A stretch of DNA of 34,962 bases from Dichomitus squalens LYAD-421 SS1 (GCF_000275845.1 NW_006766934.1:1-34962), one strand, 5' to 3'. Counted from the stretch's first letter, positions 23,334-34,562 are shown. Notes: generated by a model from the sequence alone, not told the origin. Made by a program: numbers and translations.

Positions 23334-23866
23334 CAGACAATACAAATAGCATAAGAGGAATGCGGTTGATGCAAGGCTCGTCCACAAGATAGCCGCAGCA
23401 GCAGGGGGTGAAGTGAACGTCACCTCCGAAGCAGCCCTACTTTCATACTTACAAAAAGCAGACGTGAAAGACAGGGAGGGATAGCAAGGAGCACGCACGC
23501 ATGTGCTGTAGGAGCGCGTCATCATGTTCCTGGAGTATGATATCGAAGGTGTACTATATACAGTAAGGAGGCGTTGTAGAATACACACACGTACGCGTCG
23601 CGTAGAAGATTTGTATGATATAGACGAGACCCCCCTCCTTTATGCAGTCCCACATCCAGTTCCCTCTGTATTTGTGTGTGGCCCGGGTGCTCTAGTCGAT
23701 GTCATCCTGGAAAAGTAGTGCGTGACGAGGAGACGCCAGTGTATGGTTTGCGTGCGGGTGGACAACGCATGATTTGGCGCGGCCGGGAACGTAGCAGGAG
23801 GACATGGATAGAGGTCAAGACGGACCGCCCCTCCTACGTCCTCGACCCCGCTCGTACCGAACGATG
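23334..23866. other. Convergent intergenic region
   Basis: These 533 bp lie between the stops of the PTAR1-like gene (+) and the SWIB gene (-). They must hold both 3' untranslated regions. I see no gene or strong repeat. Confidence 0.5.
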
Positions 23867-24834
23867 CTACTCCGCCACCGCAGGTGGCTCGTACAGATGC
23901 CTGTAGGATGCGTCCTAAGCGGAAGTGCTATCAACACACGCAAAACGAACTACGCACTGGCCAAGCTCCTTGTTCATCTTGAACATATCAATACGGTCAC
24001 ACTTGAATATCGCCCGGAAGCGGTCGTCGCAGATGATCTCCTTTTTGTTCTCGGGGTTCTGCATGTTGTTCGCCTTGATGTATGTCCAGAGCTGCTTGAC
24101 GGTTTGTGGACGGGATAGCTTATCGACACTTAGGAGAGCGGCAAGCGGCTCGCTGTAGGGAGGGCACACTCGGGGTTAGCGGTTATGTTGCGGGCAAAGA
24201 AGGACATGGGTACAGTCACGCAAATTAGCCAGGAGGAGAACATAAAAGCATTCGGAGTTCGGAGGCCGTGGGGAAGGGGAAAGACAGAGACGTACCTGAG
24301 CATGTACTCCTTCTTGAACCCGCCACCGCCACGTTTCTTCTTGCCCTCGCCCTCGGCCTCCTCGCCGTCCGAACCGACGGTGTCTGCGCTCTTCTTCTTG
24401 CCGCGTTTCGTGCCATTGGCTTTCTTTGTAGACGACGCTCCGGCGCGCGAGCTGCGGCCGCGGCCATTGATCTCGCTCTGCAGCTGGCGCGCGATCTCCT
24501 CGTCCGTCTTCTGCTGCTTCGTCTTCGTCTTCTTGGTCTTCTTCGGGGCGGCCGTGCGCTCGTCATCCGACGCGTCCTCGCGTTTGCGCTTGGACACCGT
24601 GCTGCTCTCTACCTCGTCATCGTCCCCATTGCCGTCTTCACATATCTGCTCGTACACCTGAGCAATCAAGTCCTCTATCTCGTCCTTCTGCTCCTTGACA
24701 AAGTGGGAGAGGGAGGGATCATCCTGGACGAGCTGCTTGCGGACGCGTTTTGCGCTAATGGTCGCGAGGTCTGTTCCGGGCGCGGTGAGGATGGCACGTA
24801 TTCTCGGTTCGAGACCGTGAAGCTGGGAGGACAT
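23867..24834 (-). CDS. DEK_C and SWIB domain chromatin-associated protein
   Basis: Exons on the minus strand are 24834-24296, 24152-23958 and 23900-23867, giving 255 residues. Residues 1 to about 62 (MSSQLHGLEPRIRAIL... to LIAQVYEQI) fit the DEK C-terminal-type helical fold. Residues about 65-178 form a Lys/Glu/Ser-rich nuclear linker (KRKRED, KKTKKTKTK, KRGKKK). Residues about 180-247 form a SWIB/MDM2 fold, with LSRPQTVKQLWTYIKANNM and DRFRAIFKCDRIDMFKMNKE. The architecture matches fungal UAF30/TRI1-type proteins, which act in RNA polymerase I transcription or chromatin. The last exon is supported because splicing turns the end into GQHLYEPP, the usual family ending, whereas read-through gives an unrelated tail. 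Confidence 0.9.
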
Positions 24835-24941
24835 TGTGGCAAGAGGAGAGACGGGAGAACGCACTAGTGTCGCCGACGACTACCGGTGAGCGTCGCTGGA
24901 CAGCGCCCAGAGACGTTGGCCTCGAACAAGACGCCCGATAC

Positions 24942-24960
24942 CACGTGACTATACCACGTG
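24942..24960. promoter_or_regulatory. Tandem CACGTG E-boxes upstream of the SWIB gene
   Basis: ATACCACGTG occurs twice at close spacing, with CACGTG cores at 24942-24947 and 24955-24960. They lie 108-126 bp upstream of the SWIB gene start. CACGTG is the classical bHLH (Cbf1/USF-type) site. The 13-bp spacing puts the two sites a little over one helical turn apart. Confidence 0.5.
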
Positions 24961-25396
24961 CATGCCGGGAGGGCCACAAAGGGGTCGATCCCGATCGAGA
25001 TGTGGCCTACGCCAGTACCGTCCCCTCATCTGTGTCGCCGCTGCATATCCCAACGTTGGTGAGTATCATCTCCTTCTCATGTTCTATTTCTTGTATTTTT
25101 TGCGGCAGTGCGATTGTCGATCTAAGGGCTGCTATCACGCATGCTAGGCACCAGAGGATGCTCAGCAATTCCTGCCAGTGCGCCATCCTCGCACACAGCG
25201 TCCTCCGCGTGTGTCTCTCTCAAAGCTACACGCCGGGACATGGAGAACCGCGTCGGAGGTGCGTCTGATTGCGAGGCTGTCCCGTCCCTGTTCTCCGCAG
25301 AACATCTTGGCCGCCTATACGAGAAGTACGGCCAAGAACGTGACCCGAGCGTTCCGCGACGACATCTCGCTGCTCACTTCCCTCGATCAAGGCTAA
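24961..25396 (+). other. Possible short spliced gene, unresolved
   Basis: A coding-like run with good codon use reads PEDAQQFLPVRHPRTQRPPR at about 25151, then SLSKLHAGTWRTASE, and ends AYTRSTAKNVTRAFRDDISL just before a stop at about 25396. A GT..AG pair removing 42 nt (about 25258-25299) and an upstream intron (25059-25147) would join it to sequence starting near 25000. I could not find an ATG in phase with every piece. It may be a small gene divergent from the SWIB gene, with the E-boxes between them, or chance. I do not recognise the product. Confidence 0.25.
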
Positions 25397-25992
25397 GCTT
25401 TCCCTCATTCAATGAACGCGATCCCCGCGACGATACACCGCTGACGGGGCCAGAATTCCATGGAGAATATCATTCTGCGAGATCAGGCCATCCACCTCCT
25501 GCTAGGACTTGTGTGAGAGGTCCGGCAGTAGCCTGACGCCAGTCCAATCAGGTCTCCATGCCTTGAGTCAGCGCAGCCTTCGATCGCGAGTGAGGTGCCC
25601 AGGCAGACACTTTCCTCCTTTCAAAGAGCGAAATGACACTGCAATGGGTTGGGAGTTGAAACATGTGGGAGCGAACCATCCAGCGAATGGAGTCTCGAAG
25701 GCTCTCGGTGGAAGTGGATTCACATCTTGGACACCTCTTTGACCGAAACGAGCATGTTTTCTTTTCGAGATGGTTTTTCGGTATGCAAACCGGTGAATTT
25801 ATCCCGCTTCCGTTCGTACTTGACCGTGATGTGAGCTCTCACAGTATCTCCCTCCGTCTGCACGGAGGGGCTGCCTGAGCAGAACGCGAGTCATGTATTG
25901 GTCTCCCGGCTATTGTTCTTGCCAGCCTTCGCAGTCTCGGACGCGATCAGATCGCTCGAGCACCCCGGCGCAGAAATTCAGGATGCCCACTA

Positions 25993-26372
25993 GGGGTGCT
26001 CAACTATGGTGGCCATTGGCCACTGGTCGCGTTGAGAGGCAATTGATGGGGACTGTTGAACTATGTAGCCGAGTGTCCCGCATTTGGCAAGCGAGCGACG
26101 TCGGGCTTCGCGTTCCTTCCCATTCTATGGGTCTACCGCTCGTATCAAGACAGCGACAAGCGTGAATTTCGAGTATGTTGAAGACGAGAGCCATGCACGT
26201 CGATTGACACCAAACTCAAAGGATCTCGTGCGGGGGGACACGTGTCAGCATCGTTGCAGAGCTGTCGAAGACGACTTGAGCGGCGAGTCTCGGCTAGCTC
26301 ATTGGCCTCCATCAAATTTCAATTGCCCTTCAACGCGACCAGTGGCCAGTGGCCACCATAATTGAGCACCCC
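25993..26372. mobile_element. 380-bp MITE with 54-bp terminal inverted repeats and TA duplication
   Basis: The left arm (25993-26046) begins GGGGTGCTCAACTATGGTGG. The right arm (26319-26372), read on the minus strand, begins GGGGTGCTCAATTATGGTGG. The two 54-bp arms differ at only about four positions. TA lies directly outside each end (25991-25992 and 26373-26374), the duplication expected of Tc1/mariner-type transposition. The arms also contain the local near-palindrome TGGCCATTGGCCA. The interior has no transposase frame, so this is a non-autonomous miniature element. The high arm identity suggests a fairly recent insertion. Confidence 0.85.
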
Positions 26373-27117
26373 TATTGCGTCTCCGGGCATGCCTTTGGTC
26401 AGAGAGATGACCGGATGCAAATTGTTCGAAGAGAGCAGGCATTGATTCCTTCTCACTACTTCCTTCAATGGCGGTGCTGCGGTCGATCACACCTCGCCGC
26501 ACGACCTCAAAGATCTTAACGCAACTCTGCTGACCCTGTTCTAACACGGGCGCCGCATTCCGTTTTGTTTGTCTGCATAGTGACATGTCCACATACGCGT
26601 TGAGGCTGTGGATGCCTCATGCGCATGCTCATCTGAGGGTGCACAAATGATTGGAAAGGAGTACGATATTCGCCTACGATCGGAACCCGTGTGGCAAAGG
26701 GTAGTTGTTGGCATGCTGATGGCACGCTGCAGGTCACACGCTACACTCGCGGTCAAAGTCCGAGAGCGCTTTTTACGGCCCACTGCAGGAGTGGCACAGG
26801 AAGGCACGGCTTCTATGTCAACGATGCGCCTCGCCATCATCTTCTGTCTTCCCCTACTGTGGCGCGGCACTCAGAACAATTTTGGCTTGCGCGCGGACTC
26901 AGATCGGTGGTATTGGACGTGGCCTCATAGGCGAGCATAGTGCCCGACTGCGGCCAGGCCGGTCGGCAGACCTGTATCCATGTGTGAAGTTAGCGAGTGT
27001 CGCGTTACGTGAATGCGTGGTGCTAGCCCGCGCCTCACGCTGCGTTTCTGTTTTATACCTCACTCTCTGCGACCAAACACATGTACTGACGTCTCCTCAA
27101 CAGAGCGGTCCTTGAGC

Positions 27118-29684
27118 ATGCCCTCGCTGGACTCTCTCCCTGCAGAGCTCTTGCTCCGCATCGTCGCATTCCTCCCTGTGCAAACGCTACGCAGCCTCCG
27201 GCTCGCGTCGCGCGGCTGGGACGCATTTTGTCGCGAGCACGAGTCGACGATCTACCACCACGCCGCGCTGCTGCACAATTTTGTCGATTCGATCAACACC
27301 GTTCTCTCGGATGCGAAGAGCGCGCACCAGAGGTTGAAGTTTCTCCAGGATGCGCCGAACTGGTACCATTATTGTAAGCGATGTTTTTTTTCGAACCCGC
27401 GTCTTGTTTGTTTTACGTACGTAGTTGAGTTGTGAGACGCTGACGGCTGGCGTACGCGCACACAGGCCGGATGTACTTCGAGCTGCAGCGAAACTGGCTC
27501 GGGGTGAGGGACGCGCGCACAAAGTTCTACGGCCGCCACCCGTACGACGTGCACCGGCTAAAGGTGGACGAAGAACAAGGTATCCTGATCACGACGCACG
27601 AGTTCGGCGGACTGACTGTCTTCGATCTCGACACGACGGAGGTCCTATGGAGACTCGACGCGGTGCGCTCTCCCTTCTCTTTTAACTTTCCCCTTATTTG
27701 CTCATGAATGTGCGTCCTCATTAAACGGAATCACACGACACGCAGTCGTACGTGCGCCGGCACGCACACTGCGAGTACGAGAACGGGTTCCTCATCTTCG
27801 ATCGCCTCGGCGCCGCCAAAGAAGTCTGGCGACTCGCGTCTCTCTGGCCCGCCACCGAGTCTACGTCCACCCTCCCACGCGTTACCAGACCCACCGACTC
27901 CCAGCTCCAAGCCTCGGCCGCGGCGGCGCATGCGTACGCTCCTGTTCCCGGCTTAGATTCACCTCCCAATGAGGTCCCCAAAGGCCACTTCCGCCCTTGG
28001 GCGCTGATTGAAACGGCCGAATTTGGGCGGGCGTACCGGTTTGTGTACCCGTGCTTGCTTGTATGTGGCCTGCGGCGTGCGTTTGTGTGGAACGTCGTGA
28101 CAACGAGGCTCGAGCGGGAGTTCGACAACGTTCAAGGCAACGCGGGCGAGGGCGACATCAACTACGTCGAGCTCTCGGCGGACCACGTTTTCGTGTGCTC
28201 GACGTCGGCGTTGAGGATTTTCGACAGGAGCAACGGGAATATGTTATTGGAGATCCCCAGCTACCAATTTGTGTATTCGGATGTTAGAATCGCGGTGCAG
28301 TTCGACCCTGCGGTTGCGAGACAGAAGGTCGCCGGTCCCGGAGAGGCGGTCAGGCTTCCCTGTGAGCCGACGGTGAGCATGGCGTTGTATACGGCGAGCT
28401 ATGCGGAGTTTTCGTCTGGTGAGTGCTCTCTGCGGTCCTATTGGTGCGGCCACAGCGCATCGTATGGGCAGGACATTCTTCACATGCTGTTTGAGTTCGA
28501 GGGCTGCCAGCCGAGGGATCGAACTCGGCTAACCCACCACTGCCTCACAGTGCACGTTGCGAACGACGGGAAGGACCTCGCTGCACATCTCAGCGACAGC
28601 CGGGTCTTCGTCATCCGCGACTTCATGCGCGTCGTTCGCGGCGAGATACCGCTACAGACTGCGGCGCTCGAAAGCGGAAAGACGATCCCGCGCCTCGGCG
28701 GCACAGACGAACACTTCTCCATATACCTCGCCTCGGATCATGGTCGCCTGGGTCTTGTCACCGTACGTTTCAGCCAGCTTGCGCTTCTTGTCATGACCTC
28801 TAACAATGCGCTTACCACAGACATCTGGGGTGTACGCCGCGACGCTCGACCCCTTGAAGCACGGGCTGATAGACGAGGACCTCGTGCTGACAGGCCGCAG
28901 ACGCGTGCACGGTATACCGCAGTCCGCGATCGACGCGGGGATCTCGTTCCCGTATATGACTTTCGTCTCCCTCCCGTTCTACCACGACCGGCGGCAACTG
29001 GCGAAGGTGACGTGCATGCAAATGACGGAGACGAAGCTGTTCTTCGTGTGGGATGCAATGTACAAGCCCGATAACATCGACTTCTTCAGGCGGCTTGGGA
29101 TGATTGGCGGAAACACGCCGTCAGGCGACGAACACGAGCGTGAGGATGACGAGGGGCTGCTCGCGGGCGCCAACATAACTGTGGATGCTGCGACGCAGGT
29201 AGATGCGGGATGGGATGTGGAAGACGGGGTTGCGGAAGAGACTAATCAGGTTGTCGTGGCTTCCGGGAGTGGGTCACAGGTTGAAGACATTCTGACTGAG
29301 ACCCCTGGCGCTGGACCTTTGGCTGTTACATTGAATGCTGCCGATGAAGATGAAGGAGTGGAGTACATGGATGCAGAGGAAGGGGAAGAGGTACAGGAAG
29401 AGCAGGGAGGACACTGGCAAGAGGACTCGGACGACAATAGCGCTGGTAGCCACGGTGGGGTTGATTCGGACTCGGAGTCGGAAGACGACTGGCCCAACGT
29501 ACCACATGGCGGGTACCGAGCGCACAATCGCATTGCGCGTGATCGTGAGTACTCATCTGTCCCGCTCGCTCTACTTGGTCACTGGCAAAGATACAGCTGA
29601 CTTGGTTATCTGTCTTCGCGTACAGATCGCTTCGCTTCAATAGGCCCCATCGTATTTTGTATCGACTTCAGCCCAACGGGCTAG
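27118..29684 (+). CDS. F-box protein with a beta-propeller-like body and acidic C-terminal tail
   Basis: Exons: 27118-27373, 27466-27662, 27746-28418, 28551-28762, 28821-29544 and 29626-29684, giving 706 residues. Residues about 2-45 are a standard F-box (LDSLPAELLLRIVAFLPVQT, then LRLASRGWDAFC), which binds Skp1 in SCF ubiquitin ligases. The body contains WD/quinoprotein-like strands (GILITTHEFGGLTVFDLDTT, HVFVCSTSALRIFDRSNGN, DLAAHLSDSRVFVIRDF), suggesting a propeller for substrate binding. The final 170 residues are Asp/Glu/Ser-rich. Family members of this size are common in Agaricomycetes. The last intron (29545-29625) is inferred from a strong GTGAGT donor; without it the frame would end at 29600. 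Intron 28419-28550 is 132 bp and longer than its neighbours. Confidence 0.85.
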
Positions 29685-30309
29685 TATTTGATGGACTGTC
29701 ACTGTGCTCACAGGATGTACAGATCTGCCTGTACACATGGGACTTTTTTATCCTTGCTACCGAGGAGTGTTAGTGCGGTTTGGGCTGTCGGATCCACAAC
29801 TAATCGATACAAGTGTTCAAGCCACGGCTTCAGTGTTGGCGAGTGGAATTGCGTTCCACGGTCGCTGAATAGGCAAAGCTTGTAGTACGGCATCCCTGGT
29901 CATCCCGGAGCCTTAGAAGGGAATATCTGTGATCCAGCTATGCGCGTCTATTCGCCCCCAAGCAAAAAGTCTGAGTGTATATGAAACTTACGCGCGTCGA
30001 CAGAAGTAACATTTGGGTCAGATGGCCATGTACGGCGAGTCTGGACAAGACGGACGTTCCGTATGCAATGTCAACAAGAGTGGACGTTATGCTGGATTAG
30101 AGTAACATGCATCGAGGCGTGTGCTACGGGCGGAATGCGGTGGTATATATCTCTGAGGGGTTGGTCCGAATCAATGACACAAAACACGACTAGAAGATAC
30201 CAATGGCAAGGTCGAGATTGACGCTACTTCGGAAAGATGGGACTGGATGCTGTGTGCAGCGTACATGGTGATGGCGAACGAAGGACGGCACAGGACTTCT
30301 CCGGAAGTA
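29685..30309. other. Convergent intergenic region
   Basis: These 625 bp separate the stops of the F-box gene (+) and the FunK1 kinase (-). I see only AT-richer 3' flank sequence with no credible frame or repeat. Confidence 0.5.
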
Positions 30310-32890
30310 TCAAGACTTGCTCCGCATGCGCTTCGATGTGGAGACCTCTCCGTCATCTAGCGTTCGCTTTGTCGACCCAACCTGCGTTGACGTGAGAGCG
30401 ATGTTGTCCCTTGGAGGACTGTAGCCTTCCTTGGGTTTCTTGTCGGCACCCTTGTCGCGAGCAGGCCATGAGCGGGTCTCAATATATTGAAGCAGAAGCT
30501 CCTCCATGGCGTCGTGGCTGGCCAGCTTCTCAGCAACCTTACGCAACTCTTCTTTTTGAGCTTCTGTAGGTTCCCCTGCATGCGGATCGACGGAAGTAGA
30601 GCTGGAAGATCGCTTGGCAGCGATCGTTGCCAGCCATGCTGTGTCCGGCTTGTCTAGAACCTCATCGGCGTCGTCACCGTGGCTGGAGTCACGAAGGACT
30701 TCGTCCGGCTTCTTGTCTTGCGCGTACAATGCCTTGAACCAACGGAGAAGCTCGGTGATAATGGGATCGATGGGGTGCTCCTTAGCAGGTTGTGTCACAT
30801 CGTCCGTCCCGTCAGCGTTCTTCTTCCTCGGCCAGTGGAACTCGAGACGCTCGTCCACATTCTTGCCCGAGGCGTCTTTCTTGCCATGCGTGATGAGAGT
30901 GATGTCGATCTCGCCAGTGTGCATTGCAGCAGACTTCGCGGCACCCGCAGTGAAACCCGCTTCGCCGGGACTGTAGTCATCGAAGCAGCTGAACAACAGC
31001 TGGCCGGCGCCGTGCGGGCAATTATGAGGGAGGAAGCGGATAGCGAAGTAGAGCATGACGTGGAAGAAGGATTCGAGGTCATCGGGGATCTTGATGATCT
31101 TCGTGTGATCTACGAGAGCGTGCACCGATGTGAACTGCCATGTCCCCTGGATTTCCAATCGTCAGAACAATGATATAACGATGAGATTCAGGACCACGTA
31201 CAGTTCTATCGGCCTGGCGATTCCCTTCTTCTGTCTTGTCATCGATGTACGCTTTTGACAATTCCCAGTCATTGAGGAGACCAACCCATTGACCACTGGC
31301 GTTCTTGTAAAGAAGGATATTACCGGCGCTTATGTCTCTGTGGATATAGCCCGCTGCACACGCCTCCTTGTGGGCTGTGTATGCACGTTAGCATGGCGCC
31401 ACATCCATACTGTGGGGCTAGCACTCACCGACAATGCAACACAGTATAGCGACTACAAGCTCACGGCCGTTGGCGAACTGGGAGAGTGGCTTCCCCACCT
31501 CGGCTTCAACGACACGATAGTGCTGATGCGCCTTTAAAGGGCATTTTTCCGGGGTTTCGTCGGAATGGTATTGAGCCCAATTGTTGTAGGACAACGTGTC
31601 TTGGCCCGGGAGGTCGCCATGACAAACAACGGTAGGGACATGATGCACCTTTGCTTTATTGAGAGCGCGAAGGACATCCCCCTCCTTCTCCATGCCGGGG
31701 TGGTTGACCCGCCACGCGTCCTTCAGATACACAAAGGATCCGGTGGGCTCTCCCGAGCTGTTGAGAGGAACGGCAATGTAACCACGAGTTCCACGCCCCA
31801 CGATACCATCAGACAGGAAGTGCGGTTTGCCCACGACTGCCATGTGTCGGTACCCTCGTCGGCACCATCCTCGTCGGCACCCTCCCCATCGGCACCCTCC
31901 CCGTCGGCACCCTCGTTGAAAACCTCGAGCTTCCACCACGGCCAGGACTCGTCGAGAGTAGCATCGAATAGTTGGGGAATGTGGCCCTCGGGAGACTCCG
32001 CCACAGCTTTCTTCCCGTGCTTCTTGAGCTTATCGAAAAGATCATCGGTGCGTTCGATACGAGTGGCCGTCGGATCGTGCCCACGGTTCGTCTCCTTCAT
32101 ACGGCAGTATCGAACAAGAAACTCTGTGAGCCGGGAGCCATCCTTCGCGTAGTTGATTTTGTCGGAGGCGACAACGCCAGAGCGATCGAAGCGGATGACG
32201 CGAGCGTAATGGCCGAAGAAGATCACCGTGTAGTGGAACAGACGCTGCTGGTATCGGAAGACGAGGTCGGCGTACGAGAGAAGCTGTCCCCATACGTCCT
32301 TCCTTCCTTGAGCTACCGGCTCGTCGCCGTCCTGCCACTCGTCGAAGGGATCGAGGTTCGCCTTGACCTTACACTCGATGCCGAGCTCCAGCCGCGACCA
32401 GTTCAAGCGTCGGGATTCCTCGCCAAGGTCGGTCCATTCCTCCTTCGGAGCATGAGCGGATGCGTACATCCCACAGTCGATGGCTTGCTTCGTCGCGTCG
32501 CTCTTGTCCGGTTTGTACGGAGTGGCTACGAACTTCCTCCCGGGAAACAGGTGAGATCCGTTGAGTCGATCAACCTACAACCTGCTGTTAGTGGAGAAGA
32601 CAGGAAAACAGAGAGCGACAACTCACGATGCACCCGTACATGGCCTTCTCCGACGAGAAGGTGGTTGGGACACCAGCGAAGATGTTGTTGACGGTCTTCT
32701 TGGAGGTCGACTTGTGCTCCGGCATAAAGTTCTGGATGAGAGATTCGAGAGTGCAGATGTATGACTTTCCGTGCACCATGTTTCGTAGTTCGTCCCGGGC
32801 TCCCTGTTTAGTGCTTTTCAGTATCCTGAAAGGGTTGTTTCGACGGTACTTGGAAGGGGAGGCGGGAGCATTGCCGGAGACACGAGACAT
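30310..32890 (-). CDS. FunK1-family fungal protein kinase
   Basis: FunK1 kinases are a fungal-specific group, expanded in multicellular basidiomycetes. Exons on the minus strand: 32890-32627, 32574-31896, 31836-31429, 31374-31202 and 31146-30310, giving about 786 residues. The N-terminal FunK1 half contains DRLNGSHLFPGRKFVATPY, then VFRYQQRLFHYTVIFFGHYA and VIRFDRSGVV. The C-terminal lobe has the catalytic loop YIHRDISAGNILL (about 460-472) and NDWELSK in place of DFG, then GTWQFTSVHAL. The tail is basic (STSKRMRSKS). The frame changes within a 15-bp minisatellite (31838-31915). My 59-nt intron (31837-31895) restores it, but its donor GTGCCG is weak, so a frameshift is possible. The other introns have good consensus ends. 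Confidence 0.88.
31845..31918 (-). repeat. 15-bp minisatellite in the FunK1 kinase gene
   Basis: About four to five units of GAGGGTGCCGACGGG type occur (read on the minus strand), encoding GADGE/GADEG repeats if translated. The array straddles the point where the kinase reading frame changes. Each unit supplies a potential GT donor ahead of one shared AG at 31837-31838, so the inferred intron could be 29, 44, 59 or 74 nt. All of these restore the same frame. Confidence 0.75.
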
Positions 32891-34265
32891 CGTAGAAATT
32901 TTGAGTAACAGTAAAACAAGGGCGGTGATTGTGAGAGTTGGAGTGGAATATCGGGTGGTGGTTGGGAAAGGTGAACAAACCTGAACATACCGGTAGATGA
33001 TTTATATATCGGGGTACGATTGCCTGGGCCGCAGCGGAGCTACAAAGCAAGTAGAACCAGTGACGCAAAACACAGATTTCTGAACTTAATTCAAGCCCAG
33101 ACAGGAGAACAATGGTGAGCGGCGGCGGGTGGTGGTTGGGAGAGAGCAAGTTGGATTGGTCTAGCGCCGACTTTGCGCGCTCCGTGAATAAATGTGACCT
33201 TGCTGGTCACACGCGTCGTTCATGTTCCCTCTCGGCAACGTACTATTCGTTCTGCCACAAACGCAGGAACGGCTTCTGGGTCTGCATCTACCATCAATTT
33301 ATCCACGCTTATAGCTGTGTCACAGGATGGAAATATAGTAAAGGAGACATATGTGATAACCCGGTTTGTCAACGGCGTGGTTAGGAGTGGCTGTGCAACG
33401 TGCCGTGACAACTGGTAGTAGCGGCCGTGCGGTGAGCATAAAGATTCTTGTTTTAGGCCCACGGAAGGTGACGTGGCCGTTGCTTGAGCAGTTTTTGGCG
33501 GCGTTGCCTCGCTGCGCTTTGCGGGTTTGGCTGGCTTGCAAGTCATCTCCGCTGCAGTGTCTTACCGGAATCTCGAGATATGAATAGCCGCGTCCCGGAG
33601 CGCAACACGGCGGGCAAATCGCCATACTCCAAGCAGTGATATATGTGCGGCACCGTTTCCGTGCGACGCAACGTCACCCTAAGAGTTCCACTTGGCCTTT
33701 GTATCGCTCTTTGTGAACTCGGAAATTAATCAAATTATATTGGCACGTTGCGTTGCTCGGACATTCAGCACAGATTTCCTCACCTGGGTCACCGCGCTTT
33801 GCCCACCGTGTTGATCGCCTTCCAGCAAAGGTGGGTCTTGGACGCGTAGTCAGCGGCCAGGGCACCCTCGTATTTGCATCGGAGTCTGGTAGATTGTGCA
33901 TGAGCTCAATTGTGTTGGCAACTTGGCCTCATGCGCTTGAGTTAATCCACCCCTGCCTCTTGCCAACATGTGCCGTCAGACATATGCGCGAGAGCGGACT
34001 AATTAATTCATGACTCAGTTCGCCGTAGCTGAATCTCAGAATCTCGCTTTCTTACAACGGTCGTTGGCGGGCGGCCGGCGAAGTTGAGCCTATTTACGCG
34101 TGTTTGTTCCGCCGTTGGGTAGTGGGGCCACTCAGTGGATGCATAACACTGCCTAGGACAAATCTTGCTCTCGATTTGTCCAATAATGTAAGTCAAGTAT
34201 CAGCTTGAAGGCTCCGATCTGAGAACCCGGCATGGCTCGCCCGGGCGGCCGTGGTTGTCAAATGA
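32891..34265. other. FunK1 promoter and unassigned intergenic DNA
   Basis: The first 130 bp should hold the FunK1 promoter. Beyond it there is no recognisable gene. A perfect 7-bp inverted repeat, TGTGACC/GGTCACA with a 5-nt loop, lies at 33193-33211 and may be a factor site. Other open frames (for example 33366-33587) show no domain. The segment may include further decayed parts of the DUF6534-like fragment that begins at 34266. Confidence 0.4.
33001..33008 (-). promoter_or_regulatory. TATA box of the FunK1 gene
   Basis: TATATAAA on the minus strand lies 111 bp upstream of the FunK1 ATG at 32890, a plausible distance for a fungal core promoter. It is the only good TATA match in that upstream region. 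Confidence 0.5.
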
Positions 34266-34562
34266 CCCCAAAAGAGGTTTGCAGACGCTGGCATCGCGGC
34301 TTATCGGTCCGGCCAAGCACAACGGCGCCTTTTCGAGACCAACCGCGCCGCTTTCTGGAACAAATATATAATACGAGTCATCGACATCATCCACCGTACC
34401 ACTGGTCTCGGCTCCATTTCGCTGGTGACATTAATGACGATCGTCATACAAGTAGTGAGTGAGCATCTATGTCTCGGCCACGCTCATCACAACGTCTACG
34501 GATTCATAACCAAAATGCGCGTGACCAATGATTGTGTCGGAAAAACCCGATCGGCATCTTAA
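34266..34562 (+). pseudogene. Fragment of a DUF6534-like seven-transmembrane protein
   Basis: A 98-codon open frame without its own start reads YRSGQAQRRLFETNRAAFWN, then RVIDIIHRTTGLGSISLVTL and HHNVYGFITKMRVTNDC, and ends TRSAS before TAA. The order (charged helix with RS, TNxxI, helix with TTG-GS, aromatic YGF/TKMxVN, ARS/TRSAS) resembles the end of basidiomycete DUF6534 membrane proteins. It lacks the upstream membrane segments, has an in-frame stop directly before it (34263-34265), and shows an odd spacer after the first helix. I take it as a decayed fragment. It could instead be the 3' exon of a gene I failed to assemble. Confidence 0.4.

Larger units (their letters stand above)
24835..27117. 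other. Intergenic region holding a MITE and short unassigned frames
   Basis: Apart from the E-boxes, the possible short gene at 24961-25396 and the 380-bp inverted-repeat element, nothing is identifiable. A 71-codon frame at 25663-25878 and a 110-codon frame at 26608-26940 start with ATG but carry no known domain. The last 60 bp before 27118 include TTTTATACC and a C/T-rich stretch and probably form the F-box gene promoter. Confidence 0.45.

Noticed and set aside
22765..23385. 206-codon minus-strand frame opposite the PTAR1-like gene
   Set aside because: It is an Arg/Pro-rich shadow produced by the high-GC, C-ending codon bias of the true plus-strand gene.
28495..28550. tRNA-like B-box (minus-strand GAGTTCGATCCC) in the F-box gene intron
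   Set aside because: The T-arm-like stem is present, but the A-box-like sequence is only about 20 nt away, leaving no room for an anticodon arm, and there is no pairing acceptor stem.
30679..32691. Long plus-strand frames opposite the FunK1 kinase (30679-31173, 31565-32152, 31972-32691)
   Set aside because: They overlap conserved kinase motifs on the minus strand and have no domains of their own.
33396..33750. Ten-base inverted match GCAACGTGCC / GGCACGTTGC as transposon ends
   Set aside because: Too short, with no extension beyond ten bases and no target duplication.
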